Assembly (NCBI RefSeq): GCF_900108335.1
Contig: NZ_FNVT01000002.1
Coordinates: 923,620 to 987,619 of the forward strand
Reading direction: 5' to 3'
DNA from: Nonomuraea solani
GTDB lineage: Bacteria; Actinomycetota; Actinomycetes; Streptosporangiales; Streptosporangiaceae
Length of the DNA stretch: 64,000 nt
Shown here: positions 1 to 8,025 of the stretch, piece after piece
Layout of the letters: the number at the start of each line of letters is the position of its first letter
Position numbering within the stretch: the stretch's first letter is position 1
Position numbers and translations under genes: made by a program
Notes under the pieces: model-generated
The model's input: only the letters and a program-made list of their open reading frames with translations
Told to the model about the DNA's origin: nothing
The model's database searches: none

Positions 1-1
1 C

Positions 2-1240
2 CAGAGCGCCACGTTCGAGTCCGCGCCGCTGACCGCCCCGCTGCAGCTCACCGGCAGCCCGTCCGTCAAGGTCAGGGTGTCGGGCGCCAAGGGCGAGGCG
101 ACGCTGTTCGCGAAGCTGTACGACGTGGCCGGCACCGCCCAGCCGCCCGCCCTGCCCGCCGGGCTCGTCTCGCCGGTCCGGGTCACGATCCCCGAGGGCG
201 CGGGCGGCGCGGAGGCCACGATCGCGCTGCCGGCCGTCGACTACCGCTTCGCCGTGGGGCACCGGCTCCGGCTGGTCGTGACCACGACCGACATGGGCTA
301 CGCGACGCCCGCCGAGCCGGCCGCGTACCAGGTCTCCCTGGTCTCCCCCGCGCTGGCGGTCCCCACGGTCCGCACGCTGGCCGCGCCGCCTGCCGGGGTG
401 GCGTGGTGGGTGTGGGCGATGCCGCTGGCCGCCGTCGTGGTCGCCGGTGTGCTGATCGCGACGGGCCGCCCGCACCACCGCGCGACGGACGGCGGGGACG
501 AGGACGTGCCGCTGGAGATCAGCGGGCTGAAGAAGGCGTACCGCAACGGTGAGCTCGCCGTGAACGACCTGTCGTTCCGGGTCGAGAAGGGCCAGGTCCT
601 GGGCCTGCTCGGGCCGAACGGCGCCGGCAAGACGACCACCATGCGGATGATGATGGGCCTCATCCAGCCGGACGGCGGCGAGATCCGCATCTTCGGCGAC
701 CGCGTGACGCCGGGCGCGCCCGTGTTGTCCAGGCTCGGGTCGTTCGTCGAGGGGCCCGGGTTCCTGCCGCACCTGTCCGGGCGCGACAACATCGAGCTGT
801 ACTGGGCCGCCACCGGCCGTCCCGCGGCCGACGCGCGCTTCGAGGAGGCGCTGGAGATCGCGAACCTGGGCAAGGCGCTGGACCGGGCCGTGCGCACGTA
901 CTCGCAGGGCATGCGCCAGCGGCTGGCGATCGCGCAGGCCATGCTCGGGCTGCCGGACCTGCTCGTGCTCGACGAGCCCACGAACGGGCTCGACCCGCCC
1001 CAGATCCGGGAGATGCGCGAGGTGCTCAAGCGGTACGCGCGCGACGGCCGTACCGTGATCGTGTCCAGCCACATGCTGGCCGAGGTGGAGCAGACCTGCA
1101 GCCACGTCGTGGTCATGCACCGCGGGCAACTGGTGTCCAGCGGCCCGGTGTCGCAACTGCTCAGCTCGTCGGCCCTCGGTAACGGGCACGGGCCGCGCCT
1201 GGAAGACGTGTTCCTCGACCTCATCGGAGACAAGGCATGA
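2..1240 (+). CDS. S15 peptidase C-terminal domain fused to ABC transporter ATPase (5' partial)
   Basis: The reading frame is open from base 2, so the true start lies upstream of the window. The first ~100 residues (starting QSATFESAPLTAPLQLTGSP) match the jelly-roll non-catalytic C-terminal domain of Xaa-Pro dipeptidyl-peptidases (S15/CocE). One membrane span follows (around bases 405-465) and then a complete ABC ATPase: Walker A GPNGAGKTT, signature YSQGMRQR, Walker B LLVLDEPTNGLD and a switch His in SSHML. The protein is therefore a secreted or membrane-tethered hydrolase joined to the cytoplasmic ATPase of a drug/antibiotic-type ABC-2 exporter. It overlaps the next permease gene by 4 bp (ATGA). 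The catalytic hydrolase half is expected just outside the window; that part is inference. Confidence 0.88.
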   Translation, partial: QSATFESAPLTAPLQLTGSPSVKVRVSGAKGEATLFAKLYDVAGTAQPPALPAGLVSPVRVTIPEGAGGAEATIALPAVDYRFAVGHRLRLVVTTTDMGYATPAEPAAYQVSLVSPALAVPTVRTLAAPPAGVAWWVWAMPLAAVVVAGVLIATGRPHHRATDGGDEDVPLEISGLKKAYRNGELAVNDLSFRVEKGQVLGLLGPNGAGKTTTMRMMMGLIQPDGGEIRIFGDRVTPGAPVLSRLGSFVEGPGFLPHLSGRDNIELYWAATGRPAADARFEEALEIANLGKALDRAVRTYSQGMRQRLAIAQAMLGLPDLLVLDEPTNGLDPPQIREMREVLKRYARDGRTVIVSSHMLAEVEQTCSHVVVMHRGQLVSSGPVSQLLSSSALGNGHGPRLEDVFLDLIGDKA

Positions 1241-2085
1241 CCGCCGCGACCGGTTACGCGCCGCGCCACACACTGCCGCTGCGGGTGGAGATCGTCAGGC
1301 AGTTCAAGCGGCGGCGGACGCTGGTCATGTTCGGGCTGCTGCTGGCGCTGCCGTGGATCCTGGTGATCGCGTTCCAGTTCGGGCCGCAGCCGAACCAGCC
1401 GGCCCAGTCGTCGCTGCGCATCTCTGACCTGGCCACGGAGAGCGGCCTGAACTTCGCCGCCTTCGCCCTGTCGGTGTCGGCCAGTTTCCTGCTGGTGGTG
1501 GCGGTCGCGCTGTTCTGCGGCGACACCGTGGCCAGTGAGGCGAACTGGTCGTCGCTGCGCTACCTGCTGGCCGCGCCGGTCCCCCGCGACCGGCTGCTGC
1601 GGCAGAAGCTGGTCGTCGCGCTCGGCTACTCGGCGGCGGCGGTGATCTGCCTGCCGCTGATGGCGCTGCTCGCGGGCACGCTGGCGTTCGGCTGGGACGA
1701 CATCAGGGTGCCGATCACGGGCGAGACGATCCCGGCGCTGGACGTGCTGCCGCGCTTCGGCATCGTGATCGGGTACGCGCTGGTCAGCCAGCTCGTGGTG
1801 GCCGCCCTGGCCTTCCTGATCTCGACCATGACCGACTCGCCGCTGGGCGCGGTCGGCGGGGCGGTGGGCCTGTGGATCGTGTGCACCATCCTGCAGGCCG
1901 TCGAGGCGCTAGGGGTGCTGCGCGAGTTCCTCCCCACGTTCTGGAACACCGCCTGGCTCGACGCCCTGGCGCCCGAACTGGACTGGAGCGGCATGGCCAA
2001 GGGCGCCTCGGTGTCGGTCACGTACGCGGCCCTGCTCCTCGCGCTCGCCTTCCGCCGCTTCCGGCGCAAGGACGTCGTCAGTTGA
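1237..2085 (+). CDS. ABC-2 type transporter permease
   Basis: 282-residue integral membrane protein with about six hydrophobic spans, beginning with a basic cytoplasmic segment (QFKRRR) and a first span around residues 30-48. This layout is typical of ABC-2 permeases that pair with a single ATPase. The start codon overlaps the stop of the ATPase gene, so the two are almost certainly translated together and form one exporter. The substrate cannot be read from sequence. A 13-bp hairpin lies 12 bases after the stop and ends the transcript. Confidence 0.85.
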   Translation: MTAATGYAPRHTLPLRVEIVRQFKRRRTLVMFGLLLALPWILVIAFQFGPQPNQPAQSSLRISDLATESGLNFAAFALSVSASFLLVVAVALFCGDTVASEANWSSLRYLLAAPVPRDRLLRQKLVVALGYSAAAVICLPLMALLAGTLAFGWDDIRVPITGETIPALDVLPRFGIVIGYALVSQLVVAALAFLISTMTDSPLGAVGGAVGLWIVCTILQAVEALGVLREFLPTFWNTAWLDALAPELDWSGMAKGASVSVTYAALLLALAFRRFRRKDVVS

Positions 2086-2097
2086 CCCCGGCCGCTG

Positions 2098-2129
2098 GCG
2101 CCCCCCGCGCACCTCGGCGCGGGGGGCGC
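2098..2129 (+). terminator. Terminator hairpin after ABC permease
   Basis: Perfect inverted repeat: 13-bp arms (GCGCCCCCCGCGC and its complement) around a 6-base loop ACCTCG, starting 12 bases after the permease stop. There is no T-run, which is usual for actinomycete terminators. Confidence 0.75.
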
Positions 2130-2253
2130 TAGCGTCCCAAGTGTGGCTGAACGGCCTCCGCCCTTTGTTGATCCAGATCCCTGGCTGAGGCGAATAGCCG
2201 GATGCGTGTGATGTGACGGGGAACCAACATCAGTGGTTTCTGGGGGAATCGAC

Positions 2254-3444
2254 ATGGGGGACTTCTTTGGCACGCTCAAACGCCGGATCGACGGCAACGC
2301 CCAGCGGGTTGTCGAGGCGTGCATGGACGAAATTTCCGACTACAAGGCCATCGCCGCCGAGGCGAGGGAATCGATGATCGAACTCGCGGTGATCATCAGG
2401 CGCCGCACGATCGATCTGGTGGAGGCGGACGAGCCGTTACCGGACTCCGAGCTGGCCTTCATCGAGTCCGCCGGCGAACAGCGGGCGGCACAGGGCGTGT
2501 CGGTGGTGTCCTACCGGCACGCCCTCGCGCTGCACGCCGGGGCCACGCTGCGCGAGATGTCGGAGGCGGCCGAACCGTCCGACGTCGACGACACCGTCCT
2601 CATGCTCGACTGGCTCGACCGGTACGGCGTGGCGGCGGCCGAGGCTCACACCCGCGGCTACTTCAGGGGCCAGGAGCCTCTCCTGCCCGTCGTCGCCCGG
2701 GTACGCAGGCTCGCCACGATGCTGCTCAACGACGACGACATGGCGAGCGCGCTGGCCGGCAGCGTCGGCATGCCGCAGGCCGAGCACTACGTGGTGACCG
2801 TGATCCGGATCGCCGACCGGCGGCCGCGGCTGTCCAAGGCGCACCGGGAGGAGATCACGCAGACGCTGCTGGACCGGCATCGGCTGCCGCTCCTGTGGGG
2901 TGAGCCCGACGAGGTCGTGGCGCTGGTCCCGTGCTCGGGCGCCGACCCGCGCGGTACGGCGGCGGCGGAGGGCCTGGGGCTGGAGGTGGGCCGCGACGTG
3001 GCCGAGGCGATCGGCCGGCCCTGCTCGGTCGGCATGGCCGTAGGCAGGGTCGGCGCGCTGGCCCAGCCGGCGATGCTGGCCCGGCAGGTCAGCCGGGTGG
3101 CGCCGGTCGAGAAGGTGCCGCTCCGGTCCTACAGCGCGGCGGACATGTTCCCCGAACTGGGGGCCGCGCGGACGCCGCAGGTGGACGAGTGGCTCAGGGA
3201 GATGGCGCGGCGGTTGTCCAGCGGGCCCGAGCTCGTGACCACGCTGGACGCCTACTACCGCAACGACATGAACCGGCTGCGCACGGCGACGTCGCTGCAC
3301 ATCCACCCGCGCACCCTCGACTACCGCCTGCGCCGCGTGCAGGAGCTGGTCGGGATCGAGCCGGGCAGCACGCGCGGCGTGCGGGTGCTGAGCACGGCGG
3401 TGGCCCGGATCCTGGCCGGCGCGTGGAACGATCCAAGGAGGTAA
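2254..3444 (+). CDS. PucR/CdaR-family transcriptional regulator
   Basis: 396-residue protein whose C-terminus (HIHPRTLDYRLRRVQELVG) is the PucR-type helix-turn-helix, preceded by a CdaR GGDEF-like middle region and a helical N-terminal sensor region. These regulators usually control metabolism of nitrogen compounds, sugars or sporulation; the target here is unknown. I chose ATG 2254 because GGGGGA sits 6 bases upstream; an in-frame GTG at 2233 would add seven residues without a ribosome binding site of its own. It stands alone and ends at a shared bidirectional hairpin. Confidence 0.85.
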   Translation: MGDFFGTLKRRIDGNAQRVVEACMDEISDYKAIAAEARESMIELAVIIRRRTIDLVEADEPLPDSELAFIESAGEQRAAQGVSVVSYRHALALHAGATLREMSEAAEPSDVDDTVLMLDWLDRYGVAAAEAHTRGYFRGQEPLLPVVARVRRLATMLLNDDDMASALAGSVGMPQAEHYVVTVIRIADRRPRLSKAHREEITQTLLDRHRLPLLWGEPDEVVALVPCSGADPRGTAAAEGLGLEVGRDVAEAIGRPCSVGMAVGRVGALAQPAMLARQVSRVAPVEKVPLRSYSAADMFPELGAARTPQVDEWLREMARRLSSGPELVTTLDAYYRNDMNRLRTATSLHIHPRTLDYRLRRVQELVGIEPGSTRGVRVLSTAVARILAGAWNDPRR

Positions 3445-3455
3445 GTAGGGGACCG

Positions 3456-3493
3456 GGGAGGGCCGGGTGCCGTATCCCGCACCCGGCCCTCCC
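3456..3493. terminator. Bidirectional terminator between convergent genes
   Basis: Perfect 15-bp inverted repeat (GGGAGGGCCGGGTGC / GCACCCGGCCCTCCC) with an 8-base loop. It fills the gap between the PucR-type gene (stop at 3444) and the sigma-partner gene reading the other way (stop at 3496). Confidence 0.85.
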
Positions 3494-3495
3494 TT

Positions 3496-4254
3496 TCACG
3501 GCCTGCGGTCGTAGATCCCAACGGACCACTCGGCGCCCTCGCCCGGTCCGCCGAGCTGGGCCGCCAGCCCCTCGGGCATCGTCCCCACGGACTCGTGGTC
3601 CCAGGGGCGGCCCTCACACCTGCCCTCGCGCCGGTCGGCGGCCTTGCAGCCGGCGCCGGGCCCGTCCCCGCCGCCCGCGATCGGCGCGTCGGCGGGGAAC
3701 ATCCAGATCTCGATGCCCTGCGGCCGCTCCAGCCACCCCGGCTGAATGGACCGCGTGTCGTACTGGCTGTCCAGGACCGGCCCCTTCCGGTCGCCGCAGC
3801 GGCCGAAGTCGCTCCATCCCTCCTTGTCGTCGATGGAGCGCACGAGCACCCACGTCTCCGGGTCGGCGCAGCGGATGGCGGTGCCGGTGTTGACGGTGGT
3901 CGGCTGGAACACCACCTGCACCCCCTGGCCCCACGAGCGGTGGGTCTCGCTGTGGATCAGCGACACGGGCCCGCCGATCGAATCGTTCACGGTCCGCGGC
4001 AGTCCGGGGCCCGTGACGACCCGCGCCGACGATCCCGTGACGGGATCGGCGCCGAGCCCGAACGGCTGCGTGCCCGCCAGGATCGCGACCGCCGCGGCGG
4101 CCCCCGCCAGCACCGCGCCCGCCGTCGTCCGGCGCCGCCGCCGTGCCCGTGTTCCCCGCCGCCTGATGTCGTCCAGCTCGGGCGGGCGCCCGCCGTCGCG
4201 CGTGCTGTGCTCGGCGAACACCGTGCGCAGATCGTCCTCGGTGTAGTTGCTCAT
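3496..4254 (-). CDS. Single-pass membrane protein encoded with sigma factor
   Basis: 252 residues: a short acidic cytoplasmic N-terminus (MSNYTEDDLRTVF), an arginine-rich stretch (residues 31-42), one membrane span (about 44-61) and an outside domain of ~190 residues containing several cysteines. I recognise no enzyme family in the outer domain. Its start overlaps the stop of the sigma-factor gene by 4 bp, and actinomycete SigE-family sigma genes are commonly followed by such a membrane protein. A role as regulator or sensor of the sigma factor is inference; no zinc-type anti-sigma motif (HxxxCxxC) is seen. Confidence 0.75.
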   Translation of the reverse strand: MSNYTEDDLRTVFAEHSTRDGGRPPELDDIRRRGTRARRRRRTTAGAVLAGAAAAVAILAGTQPFGLGADPVTGSSARVVTGPGLPRTVNDSIGGPVSLIHSETHRSWGQGVQVVFQPTTVNTGTAIRCADPETWVLVRSIDDKEGWSDFGRCGDRKGPVLDSQYDTRSIQPGWLERPQGIEIWMFPADAPIAGGGDGPGAGCKAADRREGRCEGRPWDHESVGTMPEGLAAQLGGPGEGAEWSVGIYDRRP

Positions 4255-4748
4255 CGATGGGCCTCCAGCTTCAGGTCATGGAGAGCGGGATCCACGCGAA
4301 GGCGCGCCAGCGCCCTGCTGAGCTGCTTCTTCACGGTGCCGGCCGAGCAGCCGAGCACGCCGGCCACCTGCTCCGGTGTCAGGTCGTCGAAATAGCGCAG
4401 GACCAGCACCGCCCGCTGCCGCCTGGGCAGCTCGCCGACCGCCGCCCAGAGGGCCGAGCGCTCGGCCACCGCCGTGCCGAAGTCCGGCTCGGCCGGCCCT
4501 TCCGGCATGGCCTCGGTCGGCACCTCGCCGCGCCAGCGCCGCCGCCACCACGAGGCGTGCGTGTTGACCAGGATCCGGTACACGTACCGGTCCGGGTCGG
4601 TCTCGATCTTGTGCCACACCGCCCACGCCTTGACCAGCGCGGCCTGCACCAGGTCCTCGGCCGTGGCCCAGTCCCGGGTCAGCAGGAACGCCGTCCGGCA
4701 CAATCGGTCGTGCCGCTGCGCGACGTACTCGGCGAACCCATCCGCCAT
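4251..4748 (-). CDS. SigE-family ECF RNA polymerase sigma factor
   Basis: 165-residue sigma factor with region 2 (about residues 6-72, including the -10 recognition helix around DWATAEDLVQAALVKAW) and region 4 (about 100-150, with the helix-turn-helix LTPEQVAGVLGCSAGTVKKQ). The pattern fits the small SigE family of Streptomyces-type ECF factors. ATG 4748 is chosen because GGGAGGA lies 6 bases upstream; a longer frame to 4778 exists but lacks this. The promoter region toward glpK carries a triple 25-bp repeat that may hold its control sites. Confidence 0.88.
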   Translation of the reverse strand: MADGFAEYVAQRHDRLCRTAFLLTRDWATAEDLVQAALVKAWAVWHKIETDPDRYVYRILVNTHASWWRRRWRGEVPTEAMPEGPAEPDFGTAVAERSALWAAVGELPRRQRAVLVLRYFDDLTPEQVAGVLGCSAGTVKKQLSRALARLRVDPALHDLKLEAHR

Positions 4749-4799
4749 CGTGTGTCCTCCCGTTCGTGCCGCTCTCAAGGAGTACTACCGGGCGGCACG

Positions 4800-4874
4800 G
4801 TCACCTGGGTGACAAGAGGGCCCAGTCACCTGGGTGACAAGAGGGCTCAGTCACCTGGGTGACAAGAGGGCTCA
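4800..4874. repeat. Three 25-bp tandem repeats, each with a 14-bp palindrome
   Basis: Three head-to-tail copies with period 25 bp; palindromes GTCACCTGGGTGAC at 4800-4813, 4825-4838 and 4850-4863. The array starts at the glpK stop codon (complement of 4872-4874) and lies 52 bases upstream of the sigma-factor start. Each copy could be a dimeric-repressor site or a short hairpin. Copies differ by one base in the spacer. Confidence 0.9.
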
Positions 4875-6389
4875 GTCCGTTTCGCTCCAGCCGAACGCCT
4901 TGCCGACGGCCTTCTTCCAGCCCGCGTAGCCCTGCTCGCGCTGCTCCTCGCTCCACTCCGGCCGCCAGCGGCGGTCCTCGGCCCAGTGGGTACGCAGCTC
5001 GTCGGTGTCACGCCAGTAACCGACCGCCAGCCCGGCGGCGTACGCGGCCCCGAGCGCGGTCGTCTCGGCCACGGTCGGCCGGCTGACCGGAACGCCGAGA
5101 ATGTCGGACTGGAGCTGCATGCACAGGTCGTTGGCCGTGACGCCGCCGTCCACCTTCAGCACGTCCAGGATCACCCCGGAGTCCTCCTGCATGGCCTCCA
5201 CGACGTCCCTGCTCTGGTAGCAGATGGCCTCCAGCGTGGCCCTGGCCAGGTGGGCGTCGGTGTTGAAGCGCGACAGGCCGACGATGGCGCCGCGGGCGTC
5301 GGCCCGCCAGTAGGGGGCGAACAGGCCGGAGAAGGCCGGCACGAAGTAGATGCCGCCGTTGTCGCGTACCTGCCTGGCCAGGGTCTCGCTCTGGGCGGCG
5401 GAGGTGATCACGTGCAACTGGTCGCGCAGCCACTGCACCGCCGAGCCGGTCACCGCGATCGAGCCCTCCAGGGCGAACACCGCCGGCTGGTCGCCGAACT
5501 TGTAGGCCACGGTGGTGAGCAGGCCGCTCTCGGAGCGCACGCGGTCGGTGCCGGTGTTGAGCAGCAGGAAGTTGCCGGTGCCGTAGGTGTTCTTGGCCTC
5601 GCCGGGCGCGAAGCAGACCTGGCCGACGGTGGCGGCCTGCTGGTCACCGAGTGCCGCGGCGATCGGCACCTGCCCGCCGAACGGCCCGTACGGGAACGTG
5701 ACCCCGTAGCCGGACGGGTCCGCGGACGGCAGGATGCGCGGCAGCATCGCGCGCGGGACGCCGAAGAAGGACAGCAGCTCGTCGTCCCAGTCGAGGGTGT
5801 CCAGGTCCATCAGCATGGTGCGGCTGGCGTTGGTCACGTCGGTGACGTGGGCGCCGCCGTTGACGCCGCCGGTGAGGTTCCACAGGGTCCAGGTGTCGGT
5901 GGTGCCGAAGACGGCCTCGCCGCGCTCGGCCGCCTCGCGGACGCCGTCCACGTTCTCGAGGATCCACTGGATCTTGCCGCCGGAGAAGTACGCCTCCGGG
6001 CGCAGGCCCGTACGGTCGCGGATGACCTGGCCGCGCCCGTCGCGTTCCAGCGCGGCGGCGATCCGGTCGGTCCTGGTGTCCTGCCAGACGATCGCGTTGT
6101 AGTACGGGCGGCCGGTGCGCGGGTTCCACACGACCGTGGTCTCGCGCTGGTTGGTGACACCGACCGCGGCCAGGTCGGTGTCGTGCAGCCCGGTGCGCTG
6201 GAGCGTGGACTGGATGACGGCGGCGGTCCTGGTCCAGATCTCGATCGGGTTGTGCTCCACCCAGCCGGCTCTGGGCAGGAGCTGCTCGTGTTCGAGCTGG
6301 TACTTGGCGACCTCGGCGCCCTCGTGATCGAAGATCATGAAGCGGGTGCTCGTGGTGCCCTGGTCGACGGCGCCGACGAAGTCGGGCAT
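4872..6389 (-). CDS. glpK: Glycerol kinase
   Basis: 505-residue FGGY-family sugar kinase; ATP + glycerol to glycerol-3-phosphate in the cytoplasm. Visible landmarks are the N-terminal phosphate loop [13 protein letters not shown], glycerol-contact region [13 protein letters not shown], central [11 protein letters not shown] and the C-terminal [20 protein letters not shown] signature. Length is normal for GlpK. It sits downstream of glpF with only a short repeat-filled gap and has its own ribosome site (GAGGAGAAC) before ATG. Together the two genes take up and trap glycerol. No glpD is present in the window. Confidence 0.96.
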   Translation of the reverse strand: MPDFVGAVDQGTTSTRFMIFDHEGAEVAKYQLEHEQLLPRAGWVEHNPIEIWTRTAAVIQSTLQRTGLHDTDLAAVGVTNQRETTVVWNPRTGRPYYNAIVWQDTRTDRIAAALERDGRGQVIRDRTGLRPEAYFSGGKIQWILENVDGVREAAERGEAVFGTTDTWTLWNLTGGVNGGAHVTDVTNASRTMLMDLDTLDWDDELLSFFGVPRAMLPRILPSADPSGYGVTFPYGPFGGQVPIAAALGDQQAATVGQVCFAPGEAKNTYGTGNFLLLNTGTDRVRSESGLLTTVAYKFGDQPAVFALEGSIAVTGSAVQWLRDQLHVITSAAQSETLARQVRDNGGIYFVPAFSGLFAPYWRADARGAIVGLSRFNTDAHLARATLEAICYQSRDVVEAMQEDSGVILDVLKVDGGVTANDLCMQLQSDILGVPVSRPTVAETTALGAAYAAGLAVGYWRDTDELRTHWAEDRRWRPEWSEEQREQGYAGWKKAVGKAFGWSETD

Positions 6390-6399
6390 AACGTTCTCC

Positions 6400-6453
6400 T
6401 CAGTCGGACGGCTTCCCTCAGTCGGACGGCTTCCCTCAGTCAGACGGCTTCAC
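6400..6453. repeat. Three 18-bp tandem repeats spanning the glpF stop codon
   Basis: Period 18 bp, units starting at 6400, 6418 and 6436. The first two are identical; the third, which is the real glpF end, differs slightly. Because 18 is a multiple of three, each copy repeats the KPSD-stop end in the glpF frame, giving serial in-frame TGA codons. The array abuts the glpK ribosome binding site. Confidence 0.9.
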
Positions 6454-7242
6454 TGTGTCGCGGTCCTCGCCCTGCGGCAGGAAGCGGGCGATGGCCGCCT
6501 GGTAGAGGCCGGCGCCGATGAGCCCGCCGAGCAGCGGGCCGATGATCGGGACCCAGAAGTAGAGTGACCCGTACTGATCTCGCCAGGCGCCGCCGTAGCC
6601 GGTCAGGAAGCTGGCCAGGCGGGGGCCGAAGTCGCGGGCGGGGTTGATCGCGTAGCCGGCGGCGGTGCCGAACGACATGCCGATCCCGACGACGAGCAGG
6701 CCGATGACGAACGGGCCCAGGTTCGCGCTGGGCGCCATGTTGGCGGTGTCGGACAGGGCGAAGACGACGAAGAGCAGGATGGCGGTGCCGATGATCTGGT
6801 CGCGCAGCGCGCCCCACGTGCCGAACGGCAGGGTGCCGTTGCCGGGCAGGGTCGAGAAGACGCCCTGGGTCTTGATCGTGTGGCCCGGGTCGACCATGGT
6901 CAGGACCTCGGTGAAGTTCCAGCGCACGATGAGCGCCCCGGTGAAGGCGCCGGCGGTCTGCGCGGCCACGTACGGCAGCACCTTGTGCCACGGGAAGCCG
7001 CGGAAGGCCGCGAACCCCAGCGTGACGGCCGGGTTGAGGTGGGCGCCCGTGGTCCGGCCGGCCACGTAGACGCCGAGCGCGACGCCGATCCCCCAGGCCC
7101 AGGCGATGCTGTCGTGGTCGCCGAGCCCGCCCGCGACCACCTGAGCGACCACTCCGGCGCCGAACAGGATGAGCACCATCGTGCCCGCGAACTCGGCGAT
7201 CAGCTCGCCGGTCAGGCTTCTCCGGCCGAGACGTCCCGCCAC
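6436..7242 (-). CDS. glpF: Glycerol facilitator (MIP/aquaporin family)
   Basis: 268-residue channel with six membrane spans and the two half-helix motifs HLNPAVT and NPARDFGP. The Asp after the second NPAR is the glyceroporin signature, so glycerol rather than water is the likely substrate. GTG at 7242 is chosen because GGGAGG lies 6 bases upstream; a TTG at 7266 would extend it by eight residues with no such site. It is the first gene of a glpF-glpK operon on the minus strand. Confidence 0.94.
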   Translation of the reverse strand: MAGRLGRRSLTGELIAEFAGTMVLILFGAGVVAQVVAGGLGDHDSIAWAWGIGVALGVYVAGRTTGAHLNPAVTLGFAAFRGFPWHKVLPYVAAQTAGAFTGALIVRWNFTEVLTMVDPGHTIKTQGVFSTLPGNGTLPFGTWGALRDQIIGTAILLFVVFALSDTANMAPSANLGPFVIGLLVVGIGMSFGTAAGYAINPARDFGPRLASFLTGYGGAWRDQYGSLYFWVPIIGPLLGGLIGAGLYQAAIARFLPQGEDRDTVKPSD

Positions 7243-7339
7243 CCGCCACCTCCCCCGCACGTTCAAGAGCGTTGGGTGCCCTTCCCCGATTCAGGGGAAG
7301 ACATACGGCCCGCTCATGATATGTAACGGAAAGTGACCG

Positions 7340-7792
7340 TTAGATGGTGCGGGTGAAGGTGACCAGGCTGGTGCCGAGGCCGTTGTAGCCCGGGACGGGG
7401 CCGCCGACCTCGAAGCCCATGCGGCGGTGGAAGGCGATGGAGGTCTCGTTGACCGGCGCGGTGACGGCCTTGACGACGTGGCGGCCGTGGGCGCGGGCCA
7501 CGTCGAAGAAGCGCTCGTACATCGTGCGGGCCAGGCCGCTCTTCCTGGCGTCCGGCGAGACGCCGACGAAGTGGATGTACGCCTCGCCGGGCAGCGCCGG
7601 CGAAGGGAAGCCGACCAGGAAGCCCGCCATCCCCTCAGGGCCTTCGGCGATCAGGCTCGTGTGGTGGAAGTGGTCGAGGAAGAGCCGCGGGATGATGGCC
7701 AGGACCGGCCGGCCCCACCAGTCGTCGGCCACGGCGGCGATGGCGTCGTAGTCGGCGGGGGTCGCCGCGCGTAGCGAGTGCGTGACGCTCAG
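7340..7792 (-). CDS. GNAT-family N-acetyltransferase
   Basis: GNAT fold: coenzyme A-binding stretch VSPDARKSGLARTMYERF and late motif ETSIAFHRRMGFEV. Substrate unknown. The family N-terminus (LSVTHSLRAATPADYDAIAAV) is present in frame but has no ATG, GTG or TTG before it; the only candidate is a CTG at 7792 that overlaps the TGA of the small upstream gene. An in-frame GTG at 7732 exists but would remove the first strand and helix of the fold. I place the start at CTG 7792 by inference: 150 residues, translationally coupled. Confidence 0.75.
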   Translation of the reverse strand: MSVTHSLRAATPADYDAIAAVADDWWGRPVLAIIPRLFLDHFHHTSLIAEGPEGMAGFLVGFPSPALPGEAYIHFVGVSPDARKSGLARTMYERFFDVARAHGRHVVKAVTAPVNETSIAFHRRMGFEVGGPVPGYNGLGTSLVTFTRTI

Positions 7793-7905
7793 CCCCAGTG
7801 CGGAGGCTTGTTGTCGAGATGGAAGGCGTCCTGGTCATCCTGCCGCCAGTCGCCCCATCCCAGGTCGGTGTCGTCCGCCGTCTGCTCAGGTAGAAAATCG
7901 TCCAC
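7789..7905 (-). CDS. Small acidic protein ending in PPHWG
   Basis: 38 codons from GTG 7905 to TGA at 7789-7791, giving an acidic, tryptophan-containing peptide (VDDFLPEQTADDTD...NKPPHWG). Its stop overlaps a CTG where the acetyltransferase frame begins, suggesting coupling. Short acidic proteins with PPHW/PPHH endings occur in actinomycetes, but I cannot name a family. The ribosome binding site is weak, and the evidence is composition and context only. Confidence 0.45.
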   Translation of the reverse strand: MDDFLPEQTADDTDLGWGDWRQDDQDAFHLDNKPPHWG

Positions 7906-7943
7906 GGAGACATGCTACCTAGAAGTACAAACCCATACCCAGC

Positions 7944-7975
7944 GTGTCCGCAGGTCCAAGGACACCCGCAGGGTG
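7944..7975. promoter_or_regulatory. Paired inverted repeats in divergent promoter region
   Basis: GTGTCC-N10-GGACAC (7944-7965) overlaps a second palindrome CACCC-GCA-GGGTG (7963-7975), 50-80 bases upstream of the AfsR-like ATPase start and downstream of the divergent small gene start. These are candidate operators; the binding protein is unknown. Confidence 0.35.
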
Positions 7976-8025
7976 CGGCGGTACGATGCGTAGGCAGGTG
8001 TCGCCTACCCCCCGTGAGGCTGCCC

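Noticed and set aside
4800..4874. Small CRISPR array
   Set aside because: Units are contiguous without variable spacers, only three copies, and no cas gene is present.
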